From: Maribellus sediminis
GTDB lineage: Bacteria; Bacteroidota; Bacteroidia; Bacteroidales; Prolixibacteraceae
Assembly: GCF_011799805.1 (NCBI RefSeq)
Contig: NZ_WXUB01000002.1
Span: 1,240,001 to 1,304,000, forward strand
DNA: 64,000 nucleotides
Direction: 5' to 3'
Below, in pieces: positions 16,883-25,026 of this stretch. Made by a program: the position numbers and the translations under genes. Below the pieces are notes generated by a model that saw only the letters and a list, made by a program, of their open reading frames with translations, searched no databases and was not told the origin of the DNA. Numbering within the stretch: the stretch's first letter is position 1; the number at the start of each line of letters is the position of its first letter.

Positions 16883-17698
16883 ATGCCCTTATTTCGTTAT
16901 TATCCAAGCAATCCCAAAAAACTGGATCCTGAGATCGAGAAGAAAATTTTCTATCACAGCCTCCTGTTTCCGGCAATTTTTGTATTGCTGATGTGGATCG
17001 TAAAGATACTGGAACTCACTTCCGGATACAGTTTAGTTGAGTTCGGCATATTCCCTTTACGACTCGACGGCTTACAGGGCGTACTCTTCTCCCCTTTTAT
17101 CCATGCCGATTTTAGTCACCTCTTCTCCAACTCGCTCCCCTTATTCATTTTGGGTTTTATGCTCATTTATTTCTACCGGCGTATTTCGTACCGCATTTTC
17201 TTTTTACTGTATTTTTTGTCAGGGATCAGTACCTGGCTGATGGGGCGCGAGGCCTGGCACATTGGCGCAAGTGGAGTTGTTTATGCCCTCGCTGCATTTC
17301 ATTTTGTGAGCGGAATCATCCGTTCTGATGTGCGTTTACTCACACTCTCAGTGGTGGTTGTGTTTTTATACGGAGGTTTGGTTTGGGGCCTGCTTCCCAT
17401 CCGTCCCGAAATTTCATGGGAAGGTCATTTGTCGGGAACAATTTCAGGTGTGGTTTTGGCTTTCTATTATCGAAAATATATTATTCGCCGCGAAAAATAC
17501 GATTGGGAGTTGGAAGAAGAAGATGAGGATGAGGAAGAAAAGGCAAAGGCGGAGGAACAGGAACAGGTGGAGGTGGAAGACGAAACGGGGAGAAAGATTC
17601 CGATTGAGGGTGATCAGGCTGGGTTTACGAAGCAGAAAAAAACAGTAAAAGAAAAGGACAAACTTCCCGGAAATATCAGTCACACAGGGCAGTTTTAA
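16883..17698 (+). CDS. rhomboid-family intramembrane serine protease with acidic tail
   Basis: Membrane protease cleaving within or near transmembrane helices. ATG at 16883 (MPLFRYYPSNPKKLD); an upstream TTG at 16856 is less likely. Six hydrophobic segments. Catalytic Ser130 is in HIGASGVVYAL and His182 in WEGHLSGTISG, so the dyad is intact. After the last membrane segment (about residue 200) comes a cytoplasmic tail of about 65 residues, strikingly rich in Glu/Asp (ELEEEDEDEEEKAKAEEQ), ending in a basic patch. Substrate unknown. Confidence 0.92.
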   Translation: MPLFRYYPSNPKKLDPEIEKKIFYHSLLFPAIFVLLMWIVKILELTSGYSLVEFGIFPLRLDGLQGVLFSPFIHADFSHLFSNSLPLFILGFMLIYFYRRISYRIFFLLYFLSGISTWLMGREAWHIGASGVVYALAAFHFVSGIIRSDVRLLTLSVVVVFLYGGLVWGLLPIRPEISWEGHLSGTISGVVLAFYYRKYIIRREKYDWELEEEDEDEEEKAKAEEQEQVEVEDETGRKIPIEGDQAGFTKQKKTVKEKDKLPGNISHTGQF

Positions 17699-17782
17699 TT
17701 CACCGGGTGCTTTGTCTTTTCACTCAGAATTAAGGTTCTGTTCATTTGTGATGCAACTCTCAACAAGATTAAAAAAAAGGTG

Positions 17783-17790
17783 TAATTTTG
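17783..17790 (+). promoter_or_regulatory. -7 box of the nusB-DUF1573-yajC operon
   Basis: TAATTTTG matches TAnnTTTG, 30 bp before the nusB ATG. A TTTG at 17755-17758 lies 24 bp upstream, slightly farther than usual for a -33 element. Confidence 0.5.
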
Positions 17791-17820
17791 CGCCATATTT
17801 TATTACGAAGTTCATTTAAA

Positions 17821-18768
17821 ATGATTAGCAGAAGGATTATCCGTACCAAGGTGTTGCAAGTGTTGTACGCCTATTATTCATCAGAAGAAAAGTCGATTAA
17901 CAACACTGAAAAAGAACTCTTTTTCTGCATCCAAAAAGCCTACGATCTGTACCATTACCTCTTCGATCTGGTAATTGAAATAGCAGATTATGCCGAAAAC
18001 AGGATCGAGATAAAAAAGAATAAACACCAGCCATCGTACGAAGATCTTAACCCGAATACAAAATTCATCACCAACCAGGTTATCGACCAACTGCGTACAA
18101 ACCGACAGCTGTTTAGTTACCTCGAGCAGAAAAAACTTTCGTGGAAAGACAATCCTGAATTGATCAAGGAATTGTACCTGATGATGATTGAATCGGAGAT
18201 GTACGAAACTTACATGAACGACAAAACCCGTTCGTACCTCGACGACCGCAAATTTATCGAAAGGCTGTTCAACAAAATTATTTTGGTGTCGGAAGACCTT
18301 TACCAGGTGCTCGAAGAAAAAAGCATTTACTGGAACGATGACGTTGATTTTGTGATCTCGATGATCATTAAAACCCTGAAACGTTTTAACGAACTGTCGA
18401 ATTCGGACCAACGTTTAATGCCGATGTACAAGGACCAGGAAGACCGCGATTTTACTAAAGACCTGCTGCGTAAATCAATCATCAATCACGACGAACTGCG
18501 TGAATTGATTAAAGAACACTCGAAAAACTGGGATGTGGAACGTATTGCCTTTATGGACATCCTGATCATGCAACTCGCAATAGCCGAATTCCTTTATTTC
18601 CCAAGTATTCCAACAAAAGTCACACTGAACGAATACATCGAACTGAGTAAGTTTTACAGCACCGAGAAAAGCAGGAACTTTATCAACGGCATCCTCGACA
18701 AAACGCTGAAAGACCTGAAAAAGTCGGAAAAAGTCAACAAGGCCGGCAGAGGATTGATTGGCGAATAA
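17821..18768 (+). CDS. nusB: transcription antitermination factor NusB (long Bacteroidota form)
   Basis: RNA-binding antitermination protein for rRNA transcription. ATG at 17821 (MISRRIIRTKVLQVLYAYY) matches the family start; a TTG at 17788 falls in the promoter. The product is 315 residues, about twice E. coli NusB: the N-terminal RIIRTKVLQ signature and the C-terminal NusB helices (ERIAFMDILIMQLAIAEFL, PTKVTLNEYIELSKFY) are split by a long insert, which I associate with Bacteroidota NusB proteins in general. The TAA overlaps by one base with the ATG of the next gene (TAATG), suggesting coupled translation. Confidence 0.93.
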   Translation: MISRRIIRTKVLQVLYAYYSSEEKSINNTEKELFFCIQKAYDLYHYLFDLVIEIADYAENRIEIKKNKHQPSYEDLNPNTKFITNQVIDQLRTNRQLFSYLEQKKLSWKDNPELIKELYLMMIESEMYETYMNDKTRSYLDDRKFIERLFNKIILVSEDLYQVLEEKSIYWNDDVDFVISMIIKTLKRFNELSNSDQRLMPMYKDQEDRDFTKDLLRKSIINHDELRELIKEHSKNWDVERIAFMDILIMQLAIAEFLYFPSIPTKVTLNEYIELSKFYSTEKSRNFINGILDKTLKDLKKSEKVNKAGRGLIGE

Positions 18769-19199
18769 TGAACCGTGTATTTGTTTCGATACTGCTTTTT
18801 TTAACGGTGGCCTGCACGGGTAAATCGCCGCAGGAAAAGTCTGCACAAAAAGTTGAAACTCCGCTTCAAAATACAAGCATTGAATTTACCGAACTATCGC
18901 ATGGTTTTGGCGAACTGAAGGCCGGCGAAATCGTACTGCACACCTTCGAATTTGAGAATACCGGAAGCCACGATTTTGTAATCGAATCGATTGAAACCGA
19001 CTGTGGCTGTGTGCATACAAACTATATTGAGGAGCGCGTAAAACCCGGCGAAAAAGGATGGATAGAAGTTGAACTGGATACTTCCGGTTTGGTTGGAAGA
19101 GAATACAAGACAATTGAAATTCATGGAAATAGCAAGGAATTAAAACATTTAGCTATTTTTGCTACGGTTAAAAACGAATTATTGGAAATTAAATATTAA
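18768..19199 (+). CDS. DUF1573 lipoprotein
   Basis: 143 residues. The lipobox LTVAC at about residues 12-16 predicts a lipoprotein. The rest is one Ig-like DUF1573 domain: FTELSHGFGELKAGEIV, HTFEFENTGSHDFVI, TDCGCVHTNY, and a G-x-I-x-V strand with KPGEKGWIEVELDTSG. DUF1573 proteins are abundant in Bacteroidota; function unknown, presumably periplasmic. Translationally coupled to nusB and followed by yajC 11 bp later, an order seen in related genomes. Confidence 0.88.
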   Translation: MNRVFVSILLFLTVACTGKSPQEKSAQKVETPLQNTSIEFTELSHGFGELKAGEIVLHTFEFENTGSHDFVIESIETDCGCVHTNYIEERVKPGEKGWIEVELDTSGLVGREYKTIEIHGNSKELKHLAIFATVKNELLEIKY

Positions 19200-19210
19200 A
19201 AATTACAGAC

Positions 19211-19534
19211 ATGTTGAATAGTATTTTGTTAATGATGCAACCCGCCGAAGGTACAGAAGCCAACCCACTGATGAGCTTTTTGCCATTGTTGCTGATCATT
19301 GTAGTGTTCTACTTTTTTATGATTCGTCCGCAGATGAAACGTCAGAAAGAAACACGTAAATTTCGTGAAGCATTAGCTAAAGGCGATAAAGTAGTAACTA
19401 CCGGAGGTATTTACGGAAAAATTTCAGAAGTAAAAGAAACATACATCATGCTTGAAGTAGCTAAAGATGTACTGATTAAAGTTGATAAAAACGGTATTGT
19501 AAAAGACATGAGCGACGTTCAACCACAGCGCTAA
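19211..19534 (+). CDS. yajC: preprotein translocase subunit YajC
   Basis: Small inner-membrane partner of SecDF. 107 residues: one membrane segment (LLLIIVVFYFFMIRPQMKR, about 26-44) with the family signature FFMIRPQMKRQKE, then GDKVVTTGGIYGKI. Last gene of the nusB operon; a strong terminator follows 17 bp later. Confidence 0.95.
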   Translation: MLNSILLMMQPAEGTEANPLMSFLPLLLIIVVFYFFMIRPQMKRQKETRKFREALAKGDKVVTTGGIYGKISEVKETYIMLEVAKDVLIKVDKNGIVKDMSDVQPQR

Positions 19535-19551
19535 ACCGTTTTGCTAAAATG

Positions 19552-19589
19552 AAAAAGGGTTGGTCTTTTAAAGGCCAACCCTTTTTTTT
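19552..19589 (+). terminator. rho-independent terminator after yajC
   Basis: A 12-bp stem AAAAAGGGTTGG (19552-19563) pairs with CCAACCCTTTTT (19575-19586), and eight T run from 19582 to 19589. It ends the nusB-DUF1573-yajC operon. Confidence 0.9.
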
Positions 19590-19642
19590 CTGAAAGTCTC
19601 GTAGTGCAATAATTGGTATTCAGAGTAGAATCAATTATTATT

Positions 19643-19710
19643 AACTCACCCTGATTGTGCCTACGACACAATCGTCCCTCTCTGCGCGCAGAGAGGGAAT
19701 GAGGGAGAGT
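19643..19710. repeat. 68-bp nested palindrome (REP-like element)
   Basis: Near-perfect terminal inverted repeats ACTCACCCT (19644-19652) and AGGGAGAGT (19702-19710) enclose two hairpins: GATTGTG/CACAATC (19653-19659 with 19667-19673) and a perfect 22-bp palindrome CCCTCTCTGCG/CGCAGAGAGGG (19676-19697). It has the form of REP/MITE elements moved by RAYT transposases; no such transposase is in the window. Confidence 0.68.
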
Positions 19711-19792
19711 CTGCATAAAATTGTATGGCTTTCATTCCTGTTTGTGATTCCCAGGAATCATAATTGTTTTATTGCGATAAACACGAGTTTCT

Positions 19793-21430
19793 TTAGTTTA
19801 CATGAAATTTAACTTCATTTGGTTTTCCGGCATTGATTACAACCAGGTATTTCTGCCCGGCAACTTCAGAAAGTTTTCCGGAAGCCTTCATTTTCAACTG
19901 AATCTGTTCGTAGGGTTTTAAAACTGGCACAGTAGATCGACCAATTTCGACTTGCTTTTCTCCTTCAATTTGAAACACTTGTATTGTTGCTTTCTCCGAC
20001 TTCACCTGGCCAAAGTTTTCTACCTCAACTGAAATTGTATTCGCGGCTAAATCAATCCCGGGCTTGCGGGCCGATAATTCTGCTTCTATGTATTGAACTC
20101 CCGGCAAGCGTGAATAGCCAAAAAGTAATTTTCCGTTTTTATCTTTCCCTAAGAGTTTGGCAGCAAAGTTATCGTCATCAATGCCGTTTCCTTCTCCGTA
20201 AAAAGTAAGGATGGCATTTTTACCATCAGCCTGAATGTTTTTAAGCTTGCAACCTCTGCCAAAGTTTACTTCTTCCGGTGCTCCAAAACGTAATGATTCA
20301 AGATCGATATCTGTATTTGGATCAAAACCTTCTTCTGCCTGCACCTGCACTCGAATTTCCATAGTATTTTTGTCGATCGGCTTTTTATTCAACACCGTCA
20401 GCAGCCTGCCAACGGTAAGCGGAATCGTTATGTTCTTTGAGCTGTGATTATCGTTGGCATGATCTTCCCATTTTATGGTGTCGATCACGGCAAAATTGGC
20501 CTGAACTGCCCGACCGTACTCGTCCTGCAAAACTTTTATTCGCTCATATTTAAACCAATCTTCAACAACACCGTTTTCGTGTCGGGCAATTCCGGGCATG
20601 TAGGCTTCACCCGGCTCTACTTTCCAGTGCACACCGTCTTTCGAGCGCAGGTACCAGGCAATTCGTCCCAGCCAGTCATTTACAATCAAATGATACTGAA
20701 TGTTGGTTTTCCAAATCAGCGGATCTTCAAAACGTCCGTCAACCGGAGGATAAACACGTGAGTCGGAGATCTGATTCCAGGTAGAAAGTCCGTCTTTGCT
20801 GATCCAGACTCCGCCTCCACGACAGATCATCAGGTACGAACCGTCTTCACGTTCGGCAAAAGTAAGGTTTGAAAGACCTTCGATAATTTTGCGGTCACCT
20901 GGATCGAATTCAAACTTTTTATATTCCCATGGTCCGTTAATGTTGTCGGCCAGGTAATATCCTTCGATTACATAAATCACAAATTTTCCGTCTTTGGTGA
21001 TGTACCACTCGGGATTGTGCCCCTTTCCAATTTCAGATACAACTTTATACGGGCCGGCCGGATTTTCAGCAACAGTATGAACCACATTTGAATTCCCCCA
21101 CTCCATGTGTCCTTTCGGAGAATTTTCAGCCCAGCAGCATACAAACAAATGGTATTTCCCATCGTCCATTAAACGAATGTTACCGCCCCAGTACGACCAA
21201 AGCGGATCTTCGATGCCATTATTCACATCGCGCGGAATCACATTCTTCGCCCCCCAGGTATTAGAAGTCTTCCCACCAAGATCGGGCATGGGTAAAAAAC
21301 GATCCATAAATCGACCGCCAAAAACCAGTTTATTCCATTCTGCCGGTCGTTCACGTTCGGTTATCTGGGCGTTTGAAAACGCAAAAATGAATCCAAGAAT
21401 TAGAGTAAAAAACAGCTTCGCATTAGTCAT
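19793..21430 (-). CDS. secreted beta-propeller glycoside hydrolase-like protein
   Basis: 545 residues with a signal peptide (LFFTLILGFIFAFSNAQ). The pattern of acidic and aromatic blocks (NGIEDPLWSYWGGNIRLM, GHNPEWYITKDGKFVIYV, GRFEDPLIWKTNIQYHLI) resembles the five-bladed propellers of the GH43/GH117-like superfamily, where an Asp in ED-P and later Asp/Glu/His line the active site. A beta-sandwich C-terminal region of about 200 residues follows. It may act outside the cytoplasm on algal or sulfated glycans, in keeping with the two sulfatases 4.5 kb away, but no SusC/SusD pair is near. Enzyme activity and family number are not proven from the sequence. Confidence 0.55.
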   Translation of the reverse strand: MTNAKLFFTLILGFIFAFSNAQITERERPAEWNKLVFGGRFMDRFLPMPDLGGKTSNTWGAKNVIPRDVNNGIEDPLWSYWGGNIRLMDDGKYHLFVCCWAENSPKGHMEWGNSNVVHTVAENPAGPYKVVSEIGKGHNPEWYITKDGKFVIYVIEGYYLADNINGPWEYKKFEFDPGDRKIIEGLSNLTFAEREDGSYLMICRGGGVWISKDGLSTWNQISDSRVYPPVDGRFEDPLIWKTNIQYHLIVNDWLGRIAWYLRSKDGVHWKVEPGEAYMPGIARHENGVVEDWFKYERIKVLQDEYGRAVQANFAVIDTIKWEDHANDNHSSKNITIPLTVGRLLTVLNKKPIDKNTMEIRVQVQAEEGFDPNTDIDLESLRFGAPEEVNFGRGCKLKNIQADGKNAILTFYGEGNGIDDDNFAAKLLGKDKNGKLLFGYSRLPGVQYIEAELSARKPGIDLAANTISVEVENFGQVKSEKATIQVFQIEGEKQVEIGRSTVPVLKPYEQIQLKMKASGKLSEVAGQKYLVVINAGKPNEVKFHVN

Positions 21431-21466
21431 AAGAAAATAGGTTTATATTTAGTTGGTACATTTTCC

Positions 21467-21474
21467 CAAATATA
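21467..21474 (-). promoter_or_regulatory. -7 box before the propeller-protein gene
   Basis: Minus strand TATATTTG matches TAnnTTTG, 37 bp before the ATG at 21430. Confidence 0.55.
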
Positions 21475-21515
21475 AACATATTCAGTTTGGGGTAAGAAAT
21501 TAAGAATGGTTTTTA

Positions 21516-21605
21516 ACAGAAAACACCAAGGCACAAAGACTCTAAGAAATCTTTCTATTTGAAAACTTTAGCTTTGTGACTTAGTGTTCTTAGTGGTAGT
21601 GGTGC
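21516..21605. repeat. degenerate repeat of the CACTAAG/CACAAAG type
   Basis: CACCAAGGCACAAAGACTC (from about 21521) and, about 40 bp later on the opposite strand, CACTAAGAACACTAAGTCAC share a roughly 10-bp period (CAC-AAG words) and face each other as imperfect inverted repeats. No coding potential. It occupies much of the 276-bp gap between the propeller gene and ychF. Confidence 0.45.
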
Positions 21606-21706
21606 TATTTCCATGTGGATACTGAAGCGACTTCAATATCGTGAAAAGATTTACTTCCAACCTACCCGGAAGTATTATAGCTTACCTGTAATTAAATTTA
21701 CCAGGC

Positions 21707-22807
21707 TTATACATTAAAACGGAAATGCATAATGTCTCCGTCCTGAACCACGTATTCTTTTCCTTCGATCGCCATTTTTCCGGCTTCCTTGCAGGCAAGC
21801 TCCGAACCAAGAGTTACAAAGTCGTTGTACTTGATCACTTCGGCACGAATAAATCCTTTTTCGAAATCGGAGTGGATAACACCGGCAGCTTGTGGTGCCT
21901 TGCTACCTTTGTGGTAAGTCCATGCACGAACTTCTTTCACACCGGCAGTAAAATAAGTTTCGAGCTGCAACAGTTTGTAGGCCGATTTAATCAGTTTACT
22001 AACTCCAGCTTCTTCTAAACCAAGGTCATCTAAAAACATCTGGCGTTCTTCAAAATCTTCCAGCTCTGCAATATCGGCTTCTGTGGCAGCTGCGATCATC
22101 AGCATTTCAGCATTTTCGTCTTTTATTGCTTCCTTAACCGCCTCAACGTATTTATTTCCTTTTAAAACAGCGGGCTCGTCTACATTGCATACATAAAGAA
22201 TAGGCTTATTTGTCAACAATTGCAAACCTTTTACAGTGGCAAGATCAGCGGGATCAACTTCAACTGTACGTGCTGATTTTCCCTGCACCAACACTTCTTT
22301 ATAGGTTGAAAGAATGCGATACAAGCGCTTTGCTTCCGGATCGTTTCCGGTACGTGCCTGTTTTTCAACTTTTACAATCCGGCTTTCAACAGTTTCAAGG
22401 TCCTTTAACTGTAATTCAATATCAATAGTTTCCTTATCACGAACCGGATCAATGGTTGTATCAACGTGGGTAATGTTGTCGTTTTCGAAACAGCGCAAAA
22501 CGTGGATAATAGCATCGGTTTCACGAATATTTCCAAGGAACTTGTTTCCCAGTCCTTCACCTTTGCTTGCACCTTTCACCAGGCCGGCAATATCAACAAT
22601 TTCAACGGTGGTAGGAACCACACGCTGAGGTTTTACCAGTTCTTCGAGTTTATTCAATCGTTCATCGGGAACGGTAATTACCCCTAAATTGGGTTCAATA
22701 GTACAAAAAGGAAAATTAGCCGACTGTGCTTTCGCACTCGACAAACAGTTGAAAAGTGTTGATTTTCCCACATTTGGCAAACCAACAATACCACATTTTA
22801 AAGCCAT
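21707..22807 (-). CDS. ychF: redox-regulated ribosome-binding ATPase YchF
   Basis: Obg-related OLA1/YchF P-loop protein that prefers ATP. 366 residues. Walker A GLPNVGKSTLFN is near the N-terminus, with the switch region VDIAGLVKGASKGEGLGN, a deviating G4 motif (NVDE in LYVCNVDEPA, where GTPases have NKxD), and the C-terminal TGS domain ending YVVQDGDIMHFRFNV. Full length, single gene with its own promoter. Confidence 0.97.
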   Translation of the reverse strand: MALKCGIVGLPNVGKSTLFNCLSSAKAQSANFPFCTIEPNLGVITVPDERLNKLEELVKPQRVVPTTVEIVDIAGLVKGASKGEGLGNKFLGNIRETDAIIHVLRCFENDNITHVDTTIDPVRDKETIDIELQLKDLETVESRIVKVEKQARTGNDPEAKRLYRILSTYKEVLVQGKSARTVEVDPADLATVKGLQLLTNKPILYVCNVDEPAVLKGNKYVEAVKEAIKDENAEMLMIAAATEADIAELEDFEERQMFLDDLGLEEAGVSKLIKSAYKLLQLETYFTAGVKEVRAWTYHKGSKAPQAAGVIHSDFEKGFIRAEVIKYNDFVTLGSELACKEAGKMAIEGKEYVVQDGDIMHFRFNV

Positions 22808-22830
22808 TTTACTTGATTAAATTTGCGCTG

Positions 22831-22838
22831 CAAAGGTA
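22831..22838 (-). promoter_or_regulatory. -7 box of the ychF promoter
   Basis: Minus strand TACCTTTG, 24 bp before the ychF ATG, fits TAnnTTTG. Confidence 0.6.
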
Positions 22839-23083
22839 ATTTTTTTTTGAAATTTACTCTAACCCTATTATGATCTATTCCAATGATTTAAATTCAGTGG
22901 ATCAACCCTTTACAAAAACTTTAATCTACTGTTTTTCAGAGCAATAAAACGTTTGATTTCGAAAGATCAAAACTGATTGCAACAACTTACCCTGAATATT
23001 CAAATTTTTCACTAAAATTGAAGTGACAAAAAAGTGAAAGTAAAAACTCTGAATTATCAAGCTGGACGGCAGCCACAAAGCTT

Positions 23084-23100
23084 ATTGTGTTTCGCACAAT
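23084..23100. promoter_or_regulatory. inverted repeat, possible operator of the Nudix-type regulator
   Basis: ATTGTG-TTTCG-CACAAT, a 6-bp inverted repeat with 5-bp spacer (8 bp with one mismatch), 37 bp upstream of the -7 box of the regulator gene. Could be an autoregulatory site; unsupported by any second copy in the window. Confidence 0.35.
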
Positions 23101-23136
23101 TAAAAAGAAAAATATGGTTTTAATGGCTGCATTCCT

Positions 23137-23144
23137 TACATTTG
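23137..23144 (+). promoter_or_regulatory. -7 box before the Nudix-type regulator
   Basis: TACATTTG matches TAnnTTTG, 17 bp before the ATG at 23161, implying a very short leader. Confidence 0.6.
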
Positions 23145-23160
23145 TTAAAACTTTAAACTT

Positions 23161-23907
23161 ATGATACTTAAAAATCTGTCGATCGACTGTGTTATTTTCG
23201 GTTTTAAAGACAACAAACTCAATGTTTTGTTATGGCAGGCCGAACCCGCACTTCTCGAGAATTTTCTCACGACCGAAGAAGAATATCAGCAAACCAAGGA
23301 AATATTTGAAAAAAACCCTGCACTGGCCTCCGACCAATACTGGGGACTTATTGGTACCCACCTTCCCATTGAAGAGGATTTGGATGTTTATGCAAAAAAA
23401 ATTCTTGAGGTTGCAACAGGTTTAAAAAACATTTACCTGAAACAATTCAAAACATTTGGCGACTCGAAGCGCATTCCGCATATGCGTGTTCTAACTGTGG
23501 CTTACTATGCTCTTATTAACCCTGAATATCACGATCTGGAATTATCATCGATTGCCAAGGCTGTTAAATGGTTCGAAATTGATAAACTTCCTAAAGTGAT
23601 TTTCGACTCTGAAGCCATTATCGACAGTGCGCTCAGAACTCTGCGTGAGGAAGTAAAATATCACCCGGTTGGTTTCCATTTGTTGCCCGAAAACTTTACT
23701 TTAACCGAATTGCAGACCTTGTATGAAGTTATTCTGGATAAAAAACTCGACACCCGAAATTTCAGGAAAAAAATACAAAAAATGGGATTGTTGGTCGACA
23801 CGCAGAAAAAACAAACCAATGTGGCACACCGCGCAGCTAAACTTTATGCTTTCGATATGAAAATTTACCAGCAACTTACCGAAGAAGGTCTGAATTTTAG
23901 TATCTAA
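23161..23907 (+). CDS. Nudix-related transcriptional regulator (NrtR/AraR-like)
   Basis: 248 residues: an N-terminal Nudix-type domain and a C-terminal winged helix (about 160-245, FTLTELQTLYEVILDKKLD with RNFRKKIQKMGLL). The Nudix box at about 62-88 is degenerate: where catalytic proteins have REL-x-EE-x-G it reads KKILEVATGL, so hydrolysis is unlikely and the domain should instead bind a ligand. In Bacteroides such proteins control sugar use (AraR) and in other bacteria NAD synthesis (NrtR). No sugar operon adjoins; target genes unknown. Promoter and a possible operator lie just upstream. Confidence 0.85.
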   Translation: MILKNLSIDCVIFGFKDNKLNVLLWQAEPALLENFLTTEEEYQQTKEIFEKNPALASDQYWGLIGTHLPIEEDLDVYAKKILEVATGLKNIYLKQFKTFGDSKRIPHMRVLTVAYYALINPEYHDLELSSIAKAVKWFEIDKLPKVIFDSEAIIDSALRTLREEVKYHPVGFHLLPENFTLTELQTLYEVILDKKLDTRNFRKKIQKMGLLVDTQKKQTNVAHRAAKLYAFDMKIYQQLTEEGLNFSI

Positions 23908-23958
23908 AATTGGCATTAAACCTTTACCGGCAAAACGTGTCATACTGAGGAACTATTT

Positions 23959-24507
23959 ATGCCGGATTCAGAACAACATATTATCGCCGATCTTAGGGAC
24001 GAAAACAAGAGAGATCTTGCTTTCCACGTTCTGGTAAAAACATACCAGGAACGCTTGTACTGGCACATCCGGAAAATTGTAATGAACCACGACGATGCCG
24101 ACGACATCCTGCAGAATACCTTTATGAAGGTTTGGCGCAGCATCGACAAATTCAGGGAAGAATCGAGCCTTTACACCTGGTTGTACAGAATTGCCACCAA
24201 CGAATCGATTACTTTTTTAAATTCAAAGAAAAAGAAAAGCCTGATGGCACTGGGAGAGGAAAATGAATACCTTGTTGACAACCTGATGTCGGATCCGTAT
24301 TTTGACGGCGATGAGATTCAGCTAAAATTACAGGAGGCTATTTTAAAATTACCCGAAAAACAAAGGCTGGTTTTTAACATGAAATATTTTGATGAAATGA
24401 AATACGACGACATGGCGCAAATTCTCGACACCTCGGTTGGAGCGCTAAAAGCATCGTATCATCATGCTACCAAAAAGATTGAAGAATTTTTGAAAAATAC
24501 GGATTAG
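23959..24507 (+). CDS. ECF-type RNA polymerase sigma factor
   Basis: 182 residues. Region 2 is in the first half (HDDADDILQNTFMKVWRSI, FREESSLYTWLYRIATNES) and region 4 in the second (LPEKQRLVFNMKYFDEMKY, then DTSVGALKASYHHATKKI as the recognition helix). It starts an operon with a putative anti-sigma gene (48 bp later) and a Spy/CpxP-like periplasmic protein, so it likely answers to envelope signals. Confidence 0.93.
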   Translation: MPDSEQHIIADLRDENKRDLAFHVLVKTYQERLYWHIRKIVMNHDDADDILQNTFMKVWRSIDKFREESSLYTWLYRIATNESITFLNSKKKKSLMALGEENEYLVDNLMSDPYFDGDEIQLKLQEAILKLPEKQRLVFNMKYFDEMKYDDMAQILDTSVGALKASYHHATKKIEEFLKNTD

Positions 24508-24554
24508 CAAGATTTAAACCTTTTATAAGAATTAGAGTCAATAATAATATTAAA

Positions 24555-25022
24555 ATGGGAAAAATGAATGAGTTGAAAAATAACGCACCCGAATTATCGA
24601 AACTGAAGAAGGAGCATCCGTTCAGGACTCCGGACAATTATTTCGATGATTTTTCTGCCCGTCTTCAAATGAAGCTGGAAGCCGAGAAAAGTGCAGCCGT
24701 TCCCAGGAAAATCAAGTTTATTCAAATACTTAAACCGGCACTGGGACTGGCAGCAAGCTTTGCTTTGATCTTTATGCTGGTATACGTGCCTTTAAAAACA
24801 TTTATACCCGAGCGGGTAACAGACTTAGCCCAAAACACTGAGGAAACTGATGCAGATTGGGGTATTTTAAATTACATAGAAAGTATCGACGAGTCGTCTT
24901 TCGTTGCATTGTTAAACGAATCGGAAAATAACGATGATTTTACAGATGATGAATTGACTTTATATGTAAGCGCCAATTTTAGTGATTACGAACTTTACGA
25001 AAATTTGAAAAATAACCAATAA
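24555..25022 (+). CDS. single-pass membrane protein, putative anti-sigma factor
   Basis: 155 residues: a cytoplasmic part of about 50 residues with an HPFRTPDNYFDDFSARL motif (common in Bacteroidota proteins encoded after ECF sigma genes), one membrane segment at about 60-78 (ALGLAASFALIFMLVYVPL), and an acidic outer part. It has no zinc-binding HxxxCxxC motif. The role as anti-sigma factor is inferred from position alone: between the sigma gene and a periplasmic-sensor-like gene. Confidence 0.72.
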   Translation: MGKMNELKNNAPELSKLKKEHPFRTPDNYFDDFSARLQMKLEAEKSAAVPRKIKFIQILKPALGLAASFALIFMLVYVPLKTFIPERVTDLAQNTEETDADWGILNYIESIDESSFVALLNESENNDDFTDDELTLYVSANFSDYELYENLKNNQ

Positions 25023-25026
25023 GATT

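Larger units (their letters stand above)
22808..23160. other. 353-bp intergenic region between divergent ychF and the Nudix-type regulator
   Basis: Holds the ychF promoter (22831-22838), a candidate operator (23084-23100) and the regulator-gene promoter (23137-23144). The middle part (about 22840-23080) is AT-rich and I see no gene or strong structure in it. Confidence 0.6.
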
